Shown one piece after another: positions 1 to 8,884 of a DNA stretch of 64,000 nucleotides. The notes under the pieces were generated by a model that saw only the letters and a list, made by a program, of their open reading frames with translations, made no database searches and was not told the origin of the DNA. A program made the translations under genes and the position numbers. The DNA is from Romboutsia lituseburensis DSM 797 (GTDB lineage: Bacteria; Bacillota; Clostridia; Peptostreptococcales; Peptostreptococcaceae): contig NZ_FNGW01000003.1 of the NCBI RefSeq assembly GCF_900103615.1, positions 186,001-250,000 of the forward strand, in the 5' to 3' direction. Position 1 is the stretch's first letter. Each line of letters opens with the position of its first letter.

Positions 1-1
1 T

Positions 2-39
2 AAAAAATAGCAACTAAATTTGTTTAGTTGCTATTTTTT
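2..39. terminator. Bidirectional intrinsic terminator
   Basis: A perfect 17-bp inverted repeat (arms 2-18 and 23-39, loop TTTG) begins with A6 and ends with T6, so it can end transcription on either strand. It most likely closes a gene lying to the left of the window. Confidence 0.85.
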
Positions 40-119
40 ATGTGTTTATATAGAAGTATTGAAATAAAAAATCATACAGTAAATTTAGTTAAAATATACT
101 AAAATTATACTAAAAAATA

Positions 120-148
120 TTGGCTCAAGTTTATTAGTGTGCTAACAT
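120..148 (+). promoter_or_regulatory. Candidate promoter of the GH42 gene
   Basis: TTGGCT (120-125), a 17-nt spacer and TAACAT (143-148) resemble a sigma-A promoter. The start would fall near 155, leaving about 30 nt of leader before the GGGGA ribosome binding site. The -10 context GCTAACAT resembles GCTAATAT in the galK promoter at 7576, but this may be chance. Confidence 0.4.
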
Positions 149-186
149 TTAATTGTAAAAAATAAAATATAAAGGGGAATTGTAAA

Positions 187-2142
187 ATGTATTTAGGGGT
201 GGATTATTATCCAGAACAGTGGAATGAACATATGATAGATAATGATTTAGAAAATATAATAGAATTAGGTGCTAATGCAATAAGAATAGGGGAATTTGCT
301 TGGAATATGATGGAGAGTATAGAGGGAAATTATGATTTTTCATACTTTGATAACATTATAAAAAAAGCAAAAGATAAAAGTTTAAAAGTAATATTTGGCA
401 CACCTACTGCTACAATGCCTGCATGGCTAGCTAAAAAACACCCTGATGTTCTATCTGAATTTGAAGACAATAAAAAAAGAGTGTTTGGAGGAAGAAGGCA
501 ATATTGCTTTAATAGTAAAACGTATATAGAATACTCTAAAAAAATAATAGCAAAGCTTGCGACTCATTATAAAGATGAAAAAAATATTGTTGCATGGCAA
601 ATTGATAATGAATTTGGACATGAAGGTAGTGATGTTTGCTATTGTAGCAATTGTGAAAAAGAATTTAGAGAGTATTTAAAAGAAGCTTACAACAATGATA
701 TAAAAAATTTAAATGAAACTTGGGGAACAATTTTTTGGTCTCAAACTTATAATGAATTTGATGAAATACCTTTACCAACAAAAACTATAACAACTCATAA
801 TCCTAGTCTTAGGATGGAATGGGAAAGATTCAGATCTTTAAGTATTGAAAAGTATGCAAAGCTTCAAGTTGATATATTAAAAGATATAATTGGAGTAGAT
901 GTAGTTGTAATTCATGATTTTTCTGGTGGATATTTTGATAAGAGTTTTGATTTTTCAAAAGTAGCAAAACATATAGATGTAGTAGCATATAATAATTATC
1001 CTGTATGGGGAGGGCAAGCAAATCCTATACCACCACATGAAATAGCTTGTGGGCTAGATTTTATGAGGGGTGCAAAAAAGAAAAATTTTTGGATAACAGA
1101 AGCTATAATGGGGGCTCAAGGTCATGATGTTATAGGATATCTTCCAAGACCAGGTCAAGCAAAGATGTGGTCTTATCAGGCAATAGCTCGTGGATGTAAC
1201 TCTTTAATGTATTTTAGATATAGAGGTGCTACTAAAGGAGCTGAACAGTATTGCTATGGAATATTAGACCAAGATAACATAAAAAGAAGAAAGTTTTATG
1301 AAGTAAAAAATTTTTTTTATGAGATGAAATCAAATGAAGAAATTATAAATTCTAAAATAGACTCTAAGATAGCTTTAATTTATGATTTTGAATCAATGGC
1401 TTCCTTTAGAATACAAAGACAAAGTTTTTTAATGGATTATAAAAATGAAGTATATAGATTATATAGACCTTTCTATGAAAATAATTTATCTATAGATGTC
1501 ATCCCATCATATTCAGACTTTAGTGAATATGAAATTTTATTAGTACCTGCTATGATTGTATATAAAAAAGAAGTTCAAGAACGTATGAGAATATTTGCTA
1601 GTCAAGGAAAAACTGTTGTAATAAGTTTTAGAAATGGAGTTAAAGACTATTATAATAATTTAGAGTTAGGTAAGTTTAATCCAGTTAACTTTACTGATTT
1701 TATAGGAGGATATGTTGAGGAAATAGAATCATTCCAAGATGGTCAAAACATAGAGGTTATAGGTTTAAGTGAATTTGAAAATATAAAAGGAACAGCAACA
1801 GTATTTAGAGATTTAATTAAAACAACAACAGCTAAAACTTTATTTAGATATAACGAAGAATTTTTTGAAGGATTAAGTGCAATAACTTTAAATAAATATG
1901 AAGGTGGTAAAGTTTACTACATAGGTAGCGGTGTAGATGAAAATATAATGGATACTTTAGTAAATAAAATATTAAAAGAAGCTAATATTAAAACTTTAAA
2001 ATCTCCAAAAGGGGTAGAAGTAGTTAAGAGAGAAATAAATAATATTGAAAGATATTTTATTATGAACCATACTTCAAAGATCCAAAGACTACAAAATACA
2101 GAATTAAATCCATATGAAGCTAAAGTTGTAGAAAACTTATAA
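187..2142 (+). CDS. Beta-galactosidase, glycoside hydrolase family 42
   Basis: Hydrolyses terminal beta-D-galactosides to galactose, which the galK-E-T-M genes 5 kb downstream could feed into glycolysis. The 651 residues match the usual GH42 length. The family acid/base lies in WQIDNEFG (Glu142) and the nucleophile in FWITEA (Glu305). Cys107, Cys151, Cys153 and Cys156 form the structural zinc cluster found in many GH42 enzymes. The middle third carries the trimerisation domain and the C-terminus a small beta domain. There is no signal peptide, so it acts in the cytosol on imported sugar, although no sugar transporter is in the window. The ATG has GGGGA eight bases upstream. It is a single-gene unit with its own terminator. 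Whether the true substrate is lactose or a plant galactoside cannot be read from sequence. Confidence 0.93.
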   Translation: MYLGVDYYPEQWNEHMIDNDLENIIELGANAIRIGEFAWNMMESIEGNYDFSYFDNIIKKAKDKSLKVIFGTPTATMPAWLAKKHPDVLSEFEDNKKRVFGGRRQYCFNSKTYIEYSKKIIAKLATHYKDEKNIVAWQIDNEFGHEGSDVCYCSNCEKEFREYLKEAYNNDIKNLNETWGTIFWSQTYNEFDEIPLPTKTITTHNPSLRMEWERFRSLSIEKYAKLQVDILKDIIGVDVVVIHDFSGGYFDKSFDFSKVAKHIDVVAYNNYPVWGGQANPIPPHEIACGLDFMRGAKKKNFWITEAIMGAQGHDVIGYLPRPGQAKMWSYQAIARGCNSLMYFRYRGATKGAEQYCYGILDQDNIKRRKFYEVKNFFYEMKSNEEIINSKIDSKIALIYDFESMASFRIQRQSFLMDYKNEVYRLYRPFYENNLSIDVIPSYSDFSEYEILLVPAMIVYKKEVQERMRIFASQGKTVVISFRNGVKDYYNNLELGKFNPVNFTDFIGGYVEEIESFQDGQNIEVIGLSEFENIKGTATVFRDLIKTTTAKTLFRYNEEFFEGLSAITLNKYEGGKVYYIGSGVDENIMDTLVNKILKEANIKTLKSPKGVEVVKREINNIERYFIMNHTSKIQRLQNTELNPYEAKVVENL

Positions 2143-2170
2143 GAATAGCATTTCAGTAAAATAATTATTA

Positions 2171-2212
2171 AACCTCACAATTAAAATTTAATTTTAATTG
2201 TGAGGTTTTGTT
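2171..2212 (+). terminator. Intrinsic terminator after GH42 gene
   Basis: Perfect 16-bp stem (2171-2186 with 2192-2207, 5-nt loop) followed by TTTTGTTATTT. It separates the beta-galactosidase transcript from the hydrogenase gene. Confidence 0.85.
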
Positions 2213-2292
2213 ATTTAAAAATAAAAATGGGTATAGAAATAAAATGTAAAAAGATAAATTTGTTTTAATTAAATGACATTAAAAGCATAAAG

Positions 2293-3750
2293 ATGCAAAA
2301 CAACATGAGAGGCAAGGTAACAAAATTTATGAAACATTTATTTACAGAAAAGGTTGTTCCTGTTGAACTAGATAATCCTGCAATTCAAATTGATTATGAT
2401 AAATGTATAAAATGTGGGTTGTGTAAAAGGACTTGTGATAATGAAATAGCAGTAGCAAATAGATTTAATTTAGAAGAAACAAATGATTTAGCGATATGTA
2501 TCCATTGTGGACAATGTGCAGTTGCATGTCCAACTCAAGCTATTACACAAGTTGAAGATTATCAAAAAGTTAAAGAAGAAATACAAAATCCTGAAAAGAT
2601 AGTTATATTTAATACAGCACCAGCTGTAAGAGTTGCATTAGGGGAAGAATTTGGATACGAAGTAGGTTCATATGTTGAAGATAAAATGGTAGAATCTCTT
2701 AGAAAGCTAGGTGGAGATTATGTATTTGACATAACATTTGGAGCAGATATGACAATAATGGAAGAAGCTAATGAACTAATAGATAGAATATTAAATAAAA
2801 GTGAAAATCTACCTCAGTTTACAAGTTGCTGTCCATCTTGGGTTAAATATGTTGAGACATTTTATCCGGAATTTATACCTAATTTATCAACAACAAAGAG
2901 CCCAATAGGTATACAAGGTGCGGCTATAAAAACTTACTTTGCTAAAAAAGAAAATATAGACCCATCTAAAATAGTTAATGTAACTATAACACCTTGTACA
3001 TCAAAAAAATATGAAATAAAAAGACCTGAAATGAATGATTCTAGTAGGTTTAATAATATAGATGGTTTAAGAGATAATGATTACATAATAACAACAAAAG
3101 AATTAGCTAAATGGATAAAGGAAGAAAACATAGACTTTGACTCTTTAAATGGTAGTCAATTTGATAATATTATGGGATTAGGTAGTGGAGCAGGTATTAT
3201 ATTTGGTAATACAGGCGGTGTTATGGAAGCTGCTGTTAGAACGGCATATAACATATTAACTGGAGAAAGACCAACGAAGGAATTGTTAGACTTTAAACCG
3301 GTTAGAGGACTTGAAGGTGTTAAAGAAGCTGTATTACAAATAGATGAAAAAGTAATAAAAGTTGCAGCTGTTCAAACTACTAAAAATGCAGAAGTTTTAA
3401 TGGAAAAATTAAAATCAAAAGAAGTTAATTATCACTTTATAGAGGTTATGACTTGTAAGGGTGGGTGCATAGGTGGAGCTGGACAACCTAAACAGCCTAA
3501 AAAAAGAGTTACAGATGAAATGAGGTTAAAGCGTATAGATGGATTATATAATAAGGACGCGGGTATTAAAATTAAATGTAGCCATGAAAATCCAGATGTT
3601 ATAAAGGCTTATGAAGAATTCTTTGAAAATCCATTATCTCATAAATCTCATGAACTTTTACATACAGAGTTTGAGTCAAAATATTATATGCTTGGAAGAG
3701 GTAATGATAAAGTTGACAAAGTCAATGGTAAGAGTCAAGATGCTATTTAA
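2293..3750 (+). CDS. hydA: [FeFe]-hydrogenase catalytic subunit
   Basis: Reversibly reduces protons to H2 with ferredoxin-type electrons, letting a fermenter reoxidise its carriers. Two 4Fe-4S motifs occupy residues 38-48 (CIKCGLCKRTC) and 69-79 (CIHCGQCAVAC). The H-cluster domain has L1 TSCCPSW (177-183; Cys179 is the presumed proton relay), L2 TPCTSKK (from 233) and L3 MTCKGGC (from 386). At 485 residues it lacks the extra N-terminal 2Fe-2S and HxxxC domains of the Clostridium pasteurianum CpI type. L2 starts with Thr where the prototype has Met, and L3 reads GCIGGAGQP rather than GC-x-NGGGQP, so it may belong to a less studied group. The three maturases follow at once, making this the probable client. 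No good ribosome binding site is visible before ATG 2293 or ATG 2305, so the start is less certain than the identity. Confidence 0.93.
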   Translation: MQNNMRGKVTKFMKHLFTEKVVPVELDNPAIQIDYDKCIKCGLCKRTCDNEIAVANRFNLEETNDLAICIHCGQCAVACPTQAITQVEDYQKVKEEIQNPEKIVIFNTAPAVRVALGEEFGYEVGSYVEDKMVESLRKLGGDYVFDITFGADMTIMEEANELIDRILNKSENLPQFTSCCPSWVKYVETFYPEFIPNLSTTKSPIGIQGAAIKTYFAKKENIDPSKIVNVTITPCTSKKYEIKRPEMNDSSRFNNIDGLRDNDYIITTKELAKWIKEENIDFDSLNGSQFDNIMGLGSGAGIIFGNTGGVMEAAVRTAYNILTGERPTKELLDFKPVRGLEGVKEAVLQIDEKVIKVAAVQTTKNAEVLMEKLKSKEVNYHFIEVMTCKGGCIGGAGQPKQPKKRVTDEMRLKRIDGLYNKDAGIKIKCSHENPDVIKAYEEFFENPLSHKSHELLHTEFESKYYMLGRGNDKVDKVNGKSQDAI

Positions 3751-3800
3751 TATAAGTTTTAATGAAGAGTTAATCAACAAAATTAAAGTAGGAGAAATGT

Positions 3801-4850
3801 ATGAATGTAAAAGATATAATTAATAAGTTGTATGAAGTAAATAGTGCTAGTAAAAAAGAGCTTCTTTACTTGTTAGATAATATAAATGAAGGAGAAAAAG
3901 ATTATTTAATAAGTAAAGCTCATGATACTAGAATGAAATATTACTCAAATAAAGTCTATTTAAGAGGACTTATAGAGCTTACAAGTTTTTGTAAAAAAGA
4001 TTGTCTGTATTGTGGTCTTAGACGTAGCAATAAGAATGCTCAAAGATACAGATTAGATATAGATGATGTTTTAGAGTGTGTAAGAAAAGGCGATAAGTTA
4101 GGATATAAAACATTTGTACTTCAAGGTGGAGAAGATGCTTATTATAGTGATGAAATTATGATAAATATCATTAAAGCTATAAAAAAAGAGTTTCCTGAAA
4201 ATGCAATAACACTATCTCTAGGTGAAAGAAGCTATGAATCTTATAGAAATTTATTTGAGGCAGGTGCTGATAGATATTTATTAAGACATGAAAGTGCATC
4301 AAAAGAACTTTACGAATCTATACATCCAGGCGAACCTTTTGAAGAAAGATTTAATTGTTTAAAGAATTTAAAAGAGATAGGGTATCAAGCTGGAGCAGGA
4401 TTTATGGTTGGTATACCGAATCAAACTAATGAAGATTTAGTAAATGATTTGATTTTTGTAAAAAAATTTGCACCTGCAATGTGTGGGATTGGACCTTTTA
4501 TACCACATAAAGATACACCACTTAAGGAATATAAGCATGGTAGTTTAGAAAAAACAGTTATTTGTTTAGCAATAGTTAGGCTATTACTACCTAAAGTACT
4601 ACTACCAGCTACAACAGCATTATCTAGTATTGATAAAAATGGAAGAAATGCAGGGTTAAAAGCGGGAGGAAATGTTATAATGCCTAATTTATCTCCTATG
4701 AGCGTTAGAAAAAAATACTCTTTATACAATGACAAGGCATATATACTTGATGAAGATGCAGAGTATAGAAAATTAATCGAAGAAAAAGTTAAAGAAGCTG
4801 GATTTGAGGTTGAAGTTAATAGAGGAGATAATATAGATTTTATAAAATAA
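3801..4850 (+). CDS. hydE: [FeFe]-hydrogenase maturase HydE (radical SAM)
   Basis: Radical SAM enzyme that, with HydG and HydF, builds the 2Fe subcluster of the hydrogenase active site; HydE is implicated in processing the iron synthon toward the dithiomethylamine-bridged cluster. The SAM cluster motif C-KKD-C-LY-C is at Cys64, Cys68 and Cys71, followed by the BATS-type barrel with YRLDIDDVLECV and the glycine-rich KAGGNVIMPNLSP segment near the C-terminus. The 349 residues are typical. GGAG sits six bases before the ATG. It lies 50 bp after hydA and 15 bp before hydG, all on one strand, which fixes the assignment against the related BioB and PylB families. Confidence 0.95.
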   Translation: MNVKDIINKLYEVNSASKKELLYLLDNINEGEKDYLISKAHDTRMKYYSNKVYLRGLIELTSFCKKDCLYCGLRRSNKNAQRYRLDIDDVLECVRKGDKLGYKTFVLQGGEDAYYSDEIMINIIKAIKKEFPENAITLSLGERSYESYRNLFEAGADRYLLRHESASKELYESIHPGEPFEERFNCLKNLKEIGYQAGAGFMVGIPNQTNEDLVNDLIFVKKFAPAMCGIGPFIPHKDTPLKEYKHGSLEKTVICLAIVRLLLPKVLLPATTALSSIDKNGRNAGLKAGGNVIMPNLSPMSVRKKYSLYNDKAYILDEDAEYRKLIEEKVKEAGFEVEVNRGDNIDFIK

Positions 4851-4865
4851 AAAGGAGTTTTTTAT

Positions 4866-6242
4866 ATGTTTATAAACCACAATTATATATATGAAATTTT
4901 AGAAAAAACAAAATGTCCATCAAATGATGAGATAAAAAGTGTACTTGAAAAAGCTAAAAAAAGAGATGGACTATCTTATGAAGATATAGCAGTATTACTT
5001 CAAGCAGAAGATGAAAAAGATTTGAATGAAATATACTCATTAGCTGGTGAAATTAAAAAAGATATTTATGGAAAAAGAATAGTTGTATTCGCACCTCTTT
5101 ATGTAAGTGATTATTGTGTAAATAACTGCGTTTACTGCGGATATAAAAGAGACAATAAATTTTCAAGAAGAAAACTTACAATGGAAGAAGTTGTACAAGA
5201 AGTAAAAATACTTGAACAAATGGGTCATAAAAGATTAGCACTAGAACTTGGAGAAGATCCAGTTAATGCTACCATAGATTATGTTTTAGAATGCCTAGAT
5301 ACTATATATAAGACTCAAAATGCAAATGGAGAAATAAGAAGAGTAAATGTAAATATAGCAGCTACAACTGTAGAGAATTACAAGTTATTAAATGAAAAAG
5401 GAATAGGAACATATATATTATTCCAAGAAACTTATCATCAACCTACTTATGAAAAAATGCATCCAAAATCAATAAAAGGTGACTATAACTATCATTTAAC
5501 ATCTTTTGATAGAGCTATGGAAGCAGGGATAGATGATGTTGGAGCTGGAGTTTTATTTGGACTTTCAGATCCTAGATTTGAAGTATTGAGCTTAATGATG
5601 CATAACAATCATTTAGAAGAAAAATATGGAGTTGGATTCCACACTATATCAGTACCAAGACTTCAAGAAGCAAGTGGTGTTAATTTAGAAAGCTATCCAT
5701 ACTTATTAAATGATAGAATGTTTAAAAAAATAGTAGCAATACTTAGAATAGCTCTACCTTTTACAGGGCTTATACTATCAACTAGAGAAACACCAGCCAT
5801 GAGAAAAGAATTATTAAAATATGGAGTAAGTCAAATATCTGCTGGTTCTTCAACTGGAGTTGGAGGATATAAGGAAAGAGAAGAAGGTAGAGATATTAAA
5901 CAATTTAAAACAAATGATGAAAGAAGTCCAATTGAAATATTGAAAGAGTTACTAGAAGACGGATATATACCTAGTTATTGTACAGCTTGTTATAGGAAAG
6001 GTAGAACTGGTGATAGATTTATGCAACTTGCCAAGTCTGGAAATATAAAATATGTTTGTGAGCCAAATGCTATAATGACATTACAAGAATTTACATTAGA
6101 TTATGGTGATAAAGAATTATATGAAAAAGCACAGCAAATAATAAATTCTGAGGTTGAAAATATTCAAAGAGAAGATATTAAAAATTATACTAAAGAGAGT
6201 TTAGAAAAAATGCAATCTGGCAAAAGAGATTTTTATATATAG
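4866..6242 (+). CDS. hydG: [FeFe]-hydrogenase maturase HydG (tyrosine lyase)
   Basis: Radical SAM tyrosine lyase that cleaves tyrosine to p-cresol and supplies CO and cyanide ligands as an Fe(CO)2CN unit. The N-terminal SAM motif C-VNN-C-VY-C is at Cys84, Cys88 and Cys91. The second cluster site that distinguishes HydG from ThiH is present as a CX2CX22C pattern (Cys372, Cys375, Cys398). The 458-residue length is normal. AAAAGGAG precedes the ATG, and the next gene begins nine bases after the stop, so translation is probably coupled within a hydA-E-G-F operon. Confidence 0.96.
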   Translation: MFINHNYIYEILEKTKCPSNDEIKSVLEKAKKRDGLSYEDIAVLLQAEDEKDLNEIYSLAGEIKKDIYGKRIVVFAPLYVSDYCVNNCVYCGYKRDNKFSRRKLTMEEVVQEVKILEQMGHKRLALELGEDPVNATIDYVLECLDTIYKTQNANGEIRRVNVNIAATTVENYKLLNEKGIGTYILFQETYHQPTYEKMHPKSIKGDYNYHLTSFDRAMEAGIDDVGAGVLFGLSDPRFEVLSLMMHNNHLEEKYGVGFHTISVPRLQEASGVNLESYPYLLNDRMFKKIVAILRIALPFTGLILSTRETPAMRKELLKYGVSQISAGSSTGVGGYKEREEGRDIKQFKTNDERSPIEILKELLEDGYIPSYCTACYRKGRTGDRFMQLAKSGNIKYVCEPNAIMTLQEFTLDYGDKELYEKAQQIINSEVENIQREDIKNYTKESLEKMQSGKRDFYI

Positions 6243-6251
6243 GAGGCGTAT

Positions 6252-7451
6252 ATGAATAGTACTCCAAATGGAAATAGAAAGCATATAGGTATATATGGAA
6301 ATACAAATAGTGGAAAGTCATCTTTAATGAATAAAATATTGGGACAAGAAGTTTCTTTAGTATCAAATGTTGAAGGAACAACAACTGATCCAGTACAGAA
6401 AGCTATGGAATTAATTCCGTTTGGTCCAGTTCTTTTAATTGATACAGCAGGGCTTGAAGATAAAAGTGAATTAGGATCTATAAGAATTAAAAAAAGCTAT
6501 GAGTATATGAAAAGATTAGATTTTTCTATATACGTATTAGATGGGAAAAATCCAGATTTTGATACTTACAAAACATGGAAAAAAGAAGCTGGAAAATATA
6601 ATTTAAGTCATTTATTGGTTATAAATAAATTAGATGAATTAGGTAAAGAAGAAATAAAAAACTTAGAAGATAAATTTAAAGATTCTATATTTATATCTGC
6701 TAAAAAAAATACTAATATAGGATCTTTAAAAGAAAGATTGATAAAAAATTTAGAAAAAGAAGAAGAAGAGAAACCTATAGTAGGGGATTTATTAGAATAT
6801 GGATCAAAAGTGATATTGGTAGTTCCAATAGACTCAGAGGCTCCAAAGGGAAGGATAATACTTCCACAGGTACAGGTTATTAGAGATTGCTTAGATCATG
6901 GAATAAAAACATATGTAGTAAGAGATACAGAACTTACACAAGCCTTAGATGAATTAAAAGATATTGATCTAGTTATAACTGATTCTCAAGCATTTAAACA
7001 AGTAGAAGAAATAATACCAAAAGATTTAAAACTTACAAGCTTTTCTATATTATTTGCAAGACAAAAAGGAGAATTAAATGATTTTTTAGATGGTGCTAGA
7101 AAATTAAATAGTTTAAAACCAGGTCAAAAAATTCTTATTTGTGAAAGTTGTACTCATAATGTAAGTCATGAAGACATAGGTAGAGTTAAAATACCAAATA
7201 TATTAGAAAAAATTGCGAAAGGAAAGCTAGAGTTTGATTTTAAAGTCGGATATGATTTTGTACAAGATTTAGATCCTTATGATTTTGTGATACACTGTGG
7301 AGCTTGTATGGTAAATAGAAAAAGTGTAATTCAAAAAATAGAAAAATGTAAAGCAAAAAATATACCAATAACTAATTATGGTCTAGTTATTGCATATTTT
7401 TCTAATATATTAGAAAAAAGTGTTGAAATATTTGAACTTAATAATATATGA
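6252..7451 (+). CDS. hydF: [FeFe]-hydrogenase maturation GTPase HydF
   Basis: Scaffold GTPase that carries the assembled 2Fe precursor and delivers it to apo-hydrogenase. The N-terminal G domain shows G1 GNTNSGKSS (16-24), a DTAG G3 motif and NKLDE as G4. A middle dimerisation domain follows. The C-terminal cluster domain has the HydF signature CTH (Cys300, His302) and HCGAC (Cys349, Cys352), the ligands of its 4Fe-4S cluster. An AGGAGG site lies just before the ATG. It ends the maturation operon and is followed by a strong terminator. Confidence 0.95.
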   Translation: MNSTPNGNRKHIGIYGNTNSGKSSLMNKILGQEVSLVSNVEGTTTDPVQKAMELIPFGPVLLIDTAGLEDKSELGSIRIKKSYEYMKRLDFSIYVLDGKNPDFDTYKTWKKEAGKYNLSHLLVINKLDELGKEEIKNLEDKFKDSIFISAKKNTNIGSLKERLIKNLEKEEEEKPIVGDLLEYGSKVILVVPIDSEAPKGRIILPQVQVIRDCLDHGIKTYVVRDTELTQALDELKDIDLVITDSQAFKQVEEIIPKDLKLTSFSILFARQKGELNDFLDGARKLNSLKPGQKILICESCTHNVSHEDIGRVKIPNILEKIAKGKLEFDFKVGYDFVQDLDPYDFVIHCGACMVNRKSVIQKIEKCKAKNIPITNYGLVIAYFSNILEKSVEIFELNNI

Positions 7452-7457
7452 ACATAA

Positions 7458-7488
7458 ACACCTTAAAATACGTTTTAAGGTGTTTTTT
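7458..7488 (+). terminator. Intrinsic terminator after hydF
   Basis: An 11-bp stem (7458-7468 with 7473-7483, loop TACG) followed by T6 closes the hydrogenase operon. Confidence 0.85.
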
Positions 7489-7541
7489 ATATGTGGATTT
7501 AGTAAAAAAAAGTAAAAAATACATAGCTTTACTTATAATTA

Positions 7542-7581
7542 AGAAAACGTTATTGTTGCAGGGGTTATACTCTGCTAATAT
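7542..7581 (+). promoter_or_regulatory. gal operon promoter with cre-like site
   Basis: TTGTTG (7553-7558), a 17-nt spacer and TAATAT (7576-7581) form a good sigma-A promoter about 40 bp upstream of galK. Overlapping its -35 is AGAAAACGTTATTG (7542-7555), which matches the Gram-positive catabolite response element TGWAANCGNTNWCA at 11 of 14 positions. CcpA-type glucose repression of the gal genes is a plausible inference. Confidence 0.45.
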
Positions 7582-7619
7582 ATAAATATAATGATAAAAA
7601 TTAAAAATGGGGGAGTAAA

Positions 7620-8783
7620 ATGAAAGAAAAAATGATTCAAATGTTTACTAAAGTTTATGGAAATAACAATGATATCAGAGTTTTCTTTTCACCGGGAAGA
7701 GTAAATTTAATAGGTGAGCATACTGATTATAATGGTGGGAATGTATTTCCTTGTGCATTAAGCTTTGGAACATATGGAGCGATAAAATTAAGAGATGATA
7801 AATTAGTTAGAATGTACTCTAAAAATTTTGATGATTTAGGTGTTATAAATTTTAATATAGATAATTTGAAAAATGAAGAAAAACACGATTGGGCGAATTA
7901 TCCAAAGGGTGTTATAGATATCCTAAGAAAACACGGCTATGACATAAATTTTGGGTTTGATATGGTTGTATTTGGAAATATACCAAATGGTTCTGGCCTT
8001 TCATCATCAGCATCTATAGAGCTTTTAATGGGAGTTATGATAGATGAATTATTTAATTTTAATATAGATAGAGTAGATTTGGTAAAATTAGCTCAAGAAG
8101 CTGAAAATAAATTTATAGGTGTTAATTGCGGTATAATGGATCAATTTGCAATAGGTATGGGAAGAAAAAATAGTGCAATTTTATTAGATTGTAATACTTT
8201 GAATTATATATATACTCCTATTGATTTAACTAAGGAAGTGATTATAATTGCTAATACTAATAAGAGAAGAGGCTTAGCAGATTCTAAATACAATGAAAGA
8301 AGAAATGAATGTGAAACTGCATTAAAAGAGCTTAAAACAAAACTTGATATAACGTCATTAGGAGAATTAAGTGAAGATGAATTTGAAAATAATAAATATT
8401 TAATTAAGGATGACACTAGAGTTAAGAGAGCAAGACATGCTGTCTATGAGAACCAAAGAACCTTAAAGGCTGTTAAAGCTTTACAAAATAAAGATATATA
8501 TAAATTTGGAAAGTTAATGAATGATTCACATATATCATTAAAAAATGATTATGAAGTAACTGGAATAGAGCTAGACACATTAGTAGAACTTGCTTTAAAA
8601 CATGAGGCTACAATAGGATCTAGAATGACAGGTGCTGGATTTGGAGGATGTACAGTATCTATAGTCAAAAGAGAATTAAGTGAAGATTTTATAAAAAAAG
8701 TAGGAAAAGGATATAAAGAACTAATAGGGTATGACGCAGATTTTTATACTGCAAATATAGGAAATGGAACTAGAGAATTATAA
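7620..8783 (+). CDS. galK: Galactokinase
   Basis: Phosphorylates alpha-D-galactose with ATP to galactose-1-phosphate, the entry step of the Leloir pathway. GHMP-kinase features are clear: the galactokinase signature GRVNLIGEHTDYNGG near residue 26, the ATP-binding PNGSGLSSSAS near residue 122 and the C-terminal MTGAGFGGCTVS motif. The 387-residue length is standard. GGGGGAG lies five bases before the ATG. First gene of galK-galE-galT-galM, with a 101-bp gap to galE that may hold processing or internal start signals. Confidence 0.96.
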   Translation: MKEKMIQMFTKVYGNNNDIRVFFSPGRVNLIGEHTDYNGGNVFPCALSFGTYGAIKLRDDKLVRMYSKNFDDLGVINFNIDNLKNEEKHDWANYPKGVIDILRKHGYDINFGFDMVVFGNIPNGSGLSSSASIELLMGVMIDELFNFNIDRVDLVKLAQEAENKFIGVNCGIMDQFAIGMGRKNSAILLDCNTLNYIYTPIDLTKEVIIIANTNKRRGLADSKYNERRNECETALKELKTKLDITSLGELSEDEFENNKYLIKDDTRVKRARHAVYENQRTLKAVKALQNKDIYKFGKLMNDSHISLKNDYEVTGIELDTLVELALKHEATIGSRMTGAGFGGCTVSIVKRELSEDFIKKVGKGYKELIGYDADFYTANIGNGTREL

Positions 8784-8884
8784 AAAATAATAGCCCAGAT
8801 AAAAGTAAAATATATCCTAATTAAGTTATGCTATATTTTATTTGATAAGCAAATTTATAAGTCAAGAAATTGTAGGAGGTAAAT

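Noticed and set aside
3611-3823. Open frame of 70 codons across the hydA-hydE junction
   Set aside because: It overlaps the conserved end of hydA and the start of hydE in another frame and has no translation signal.
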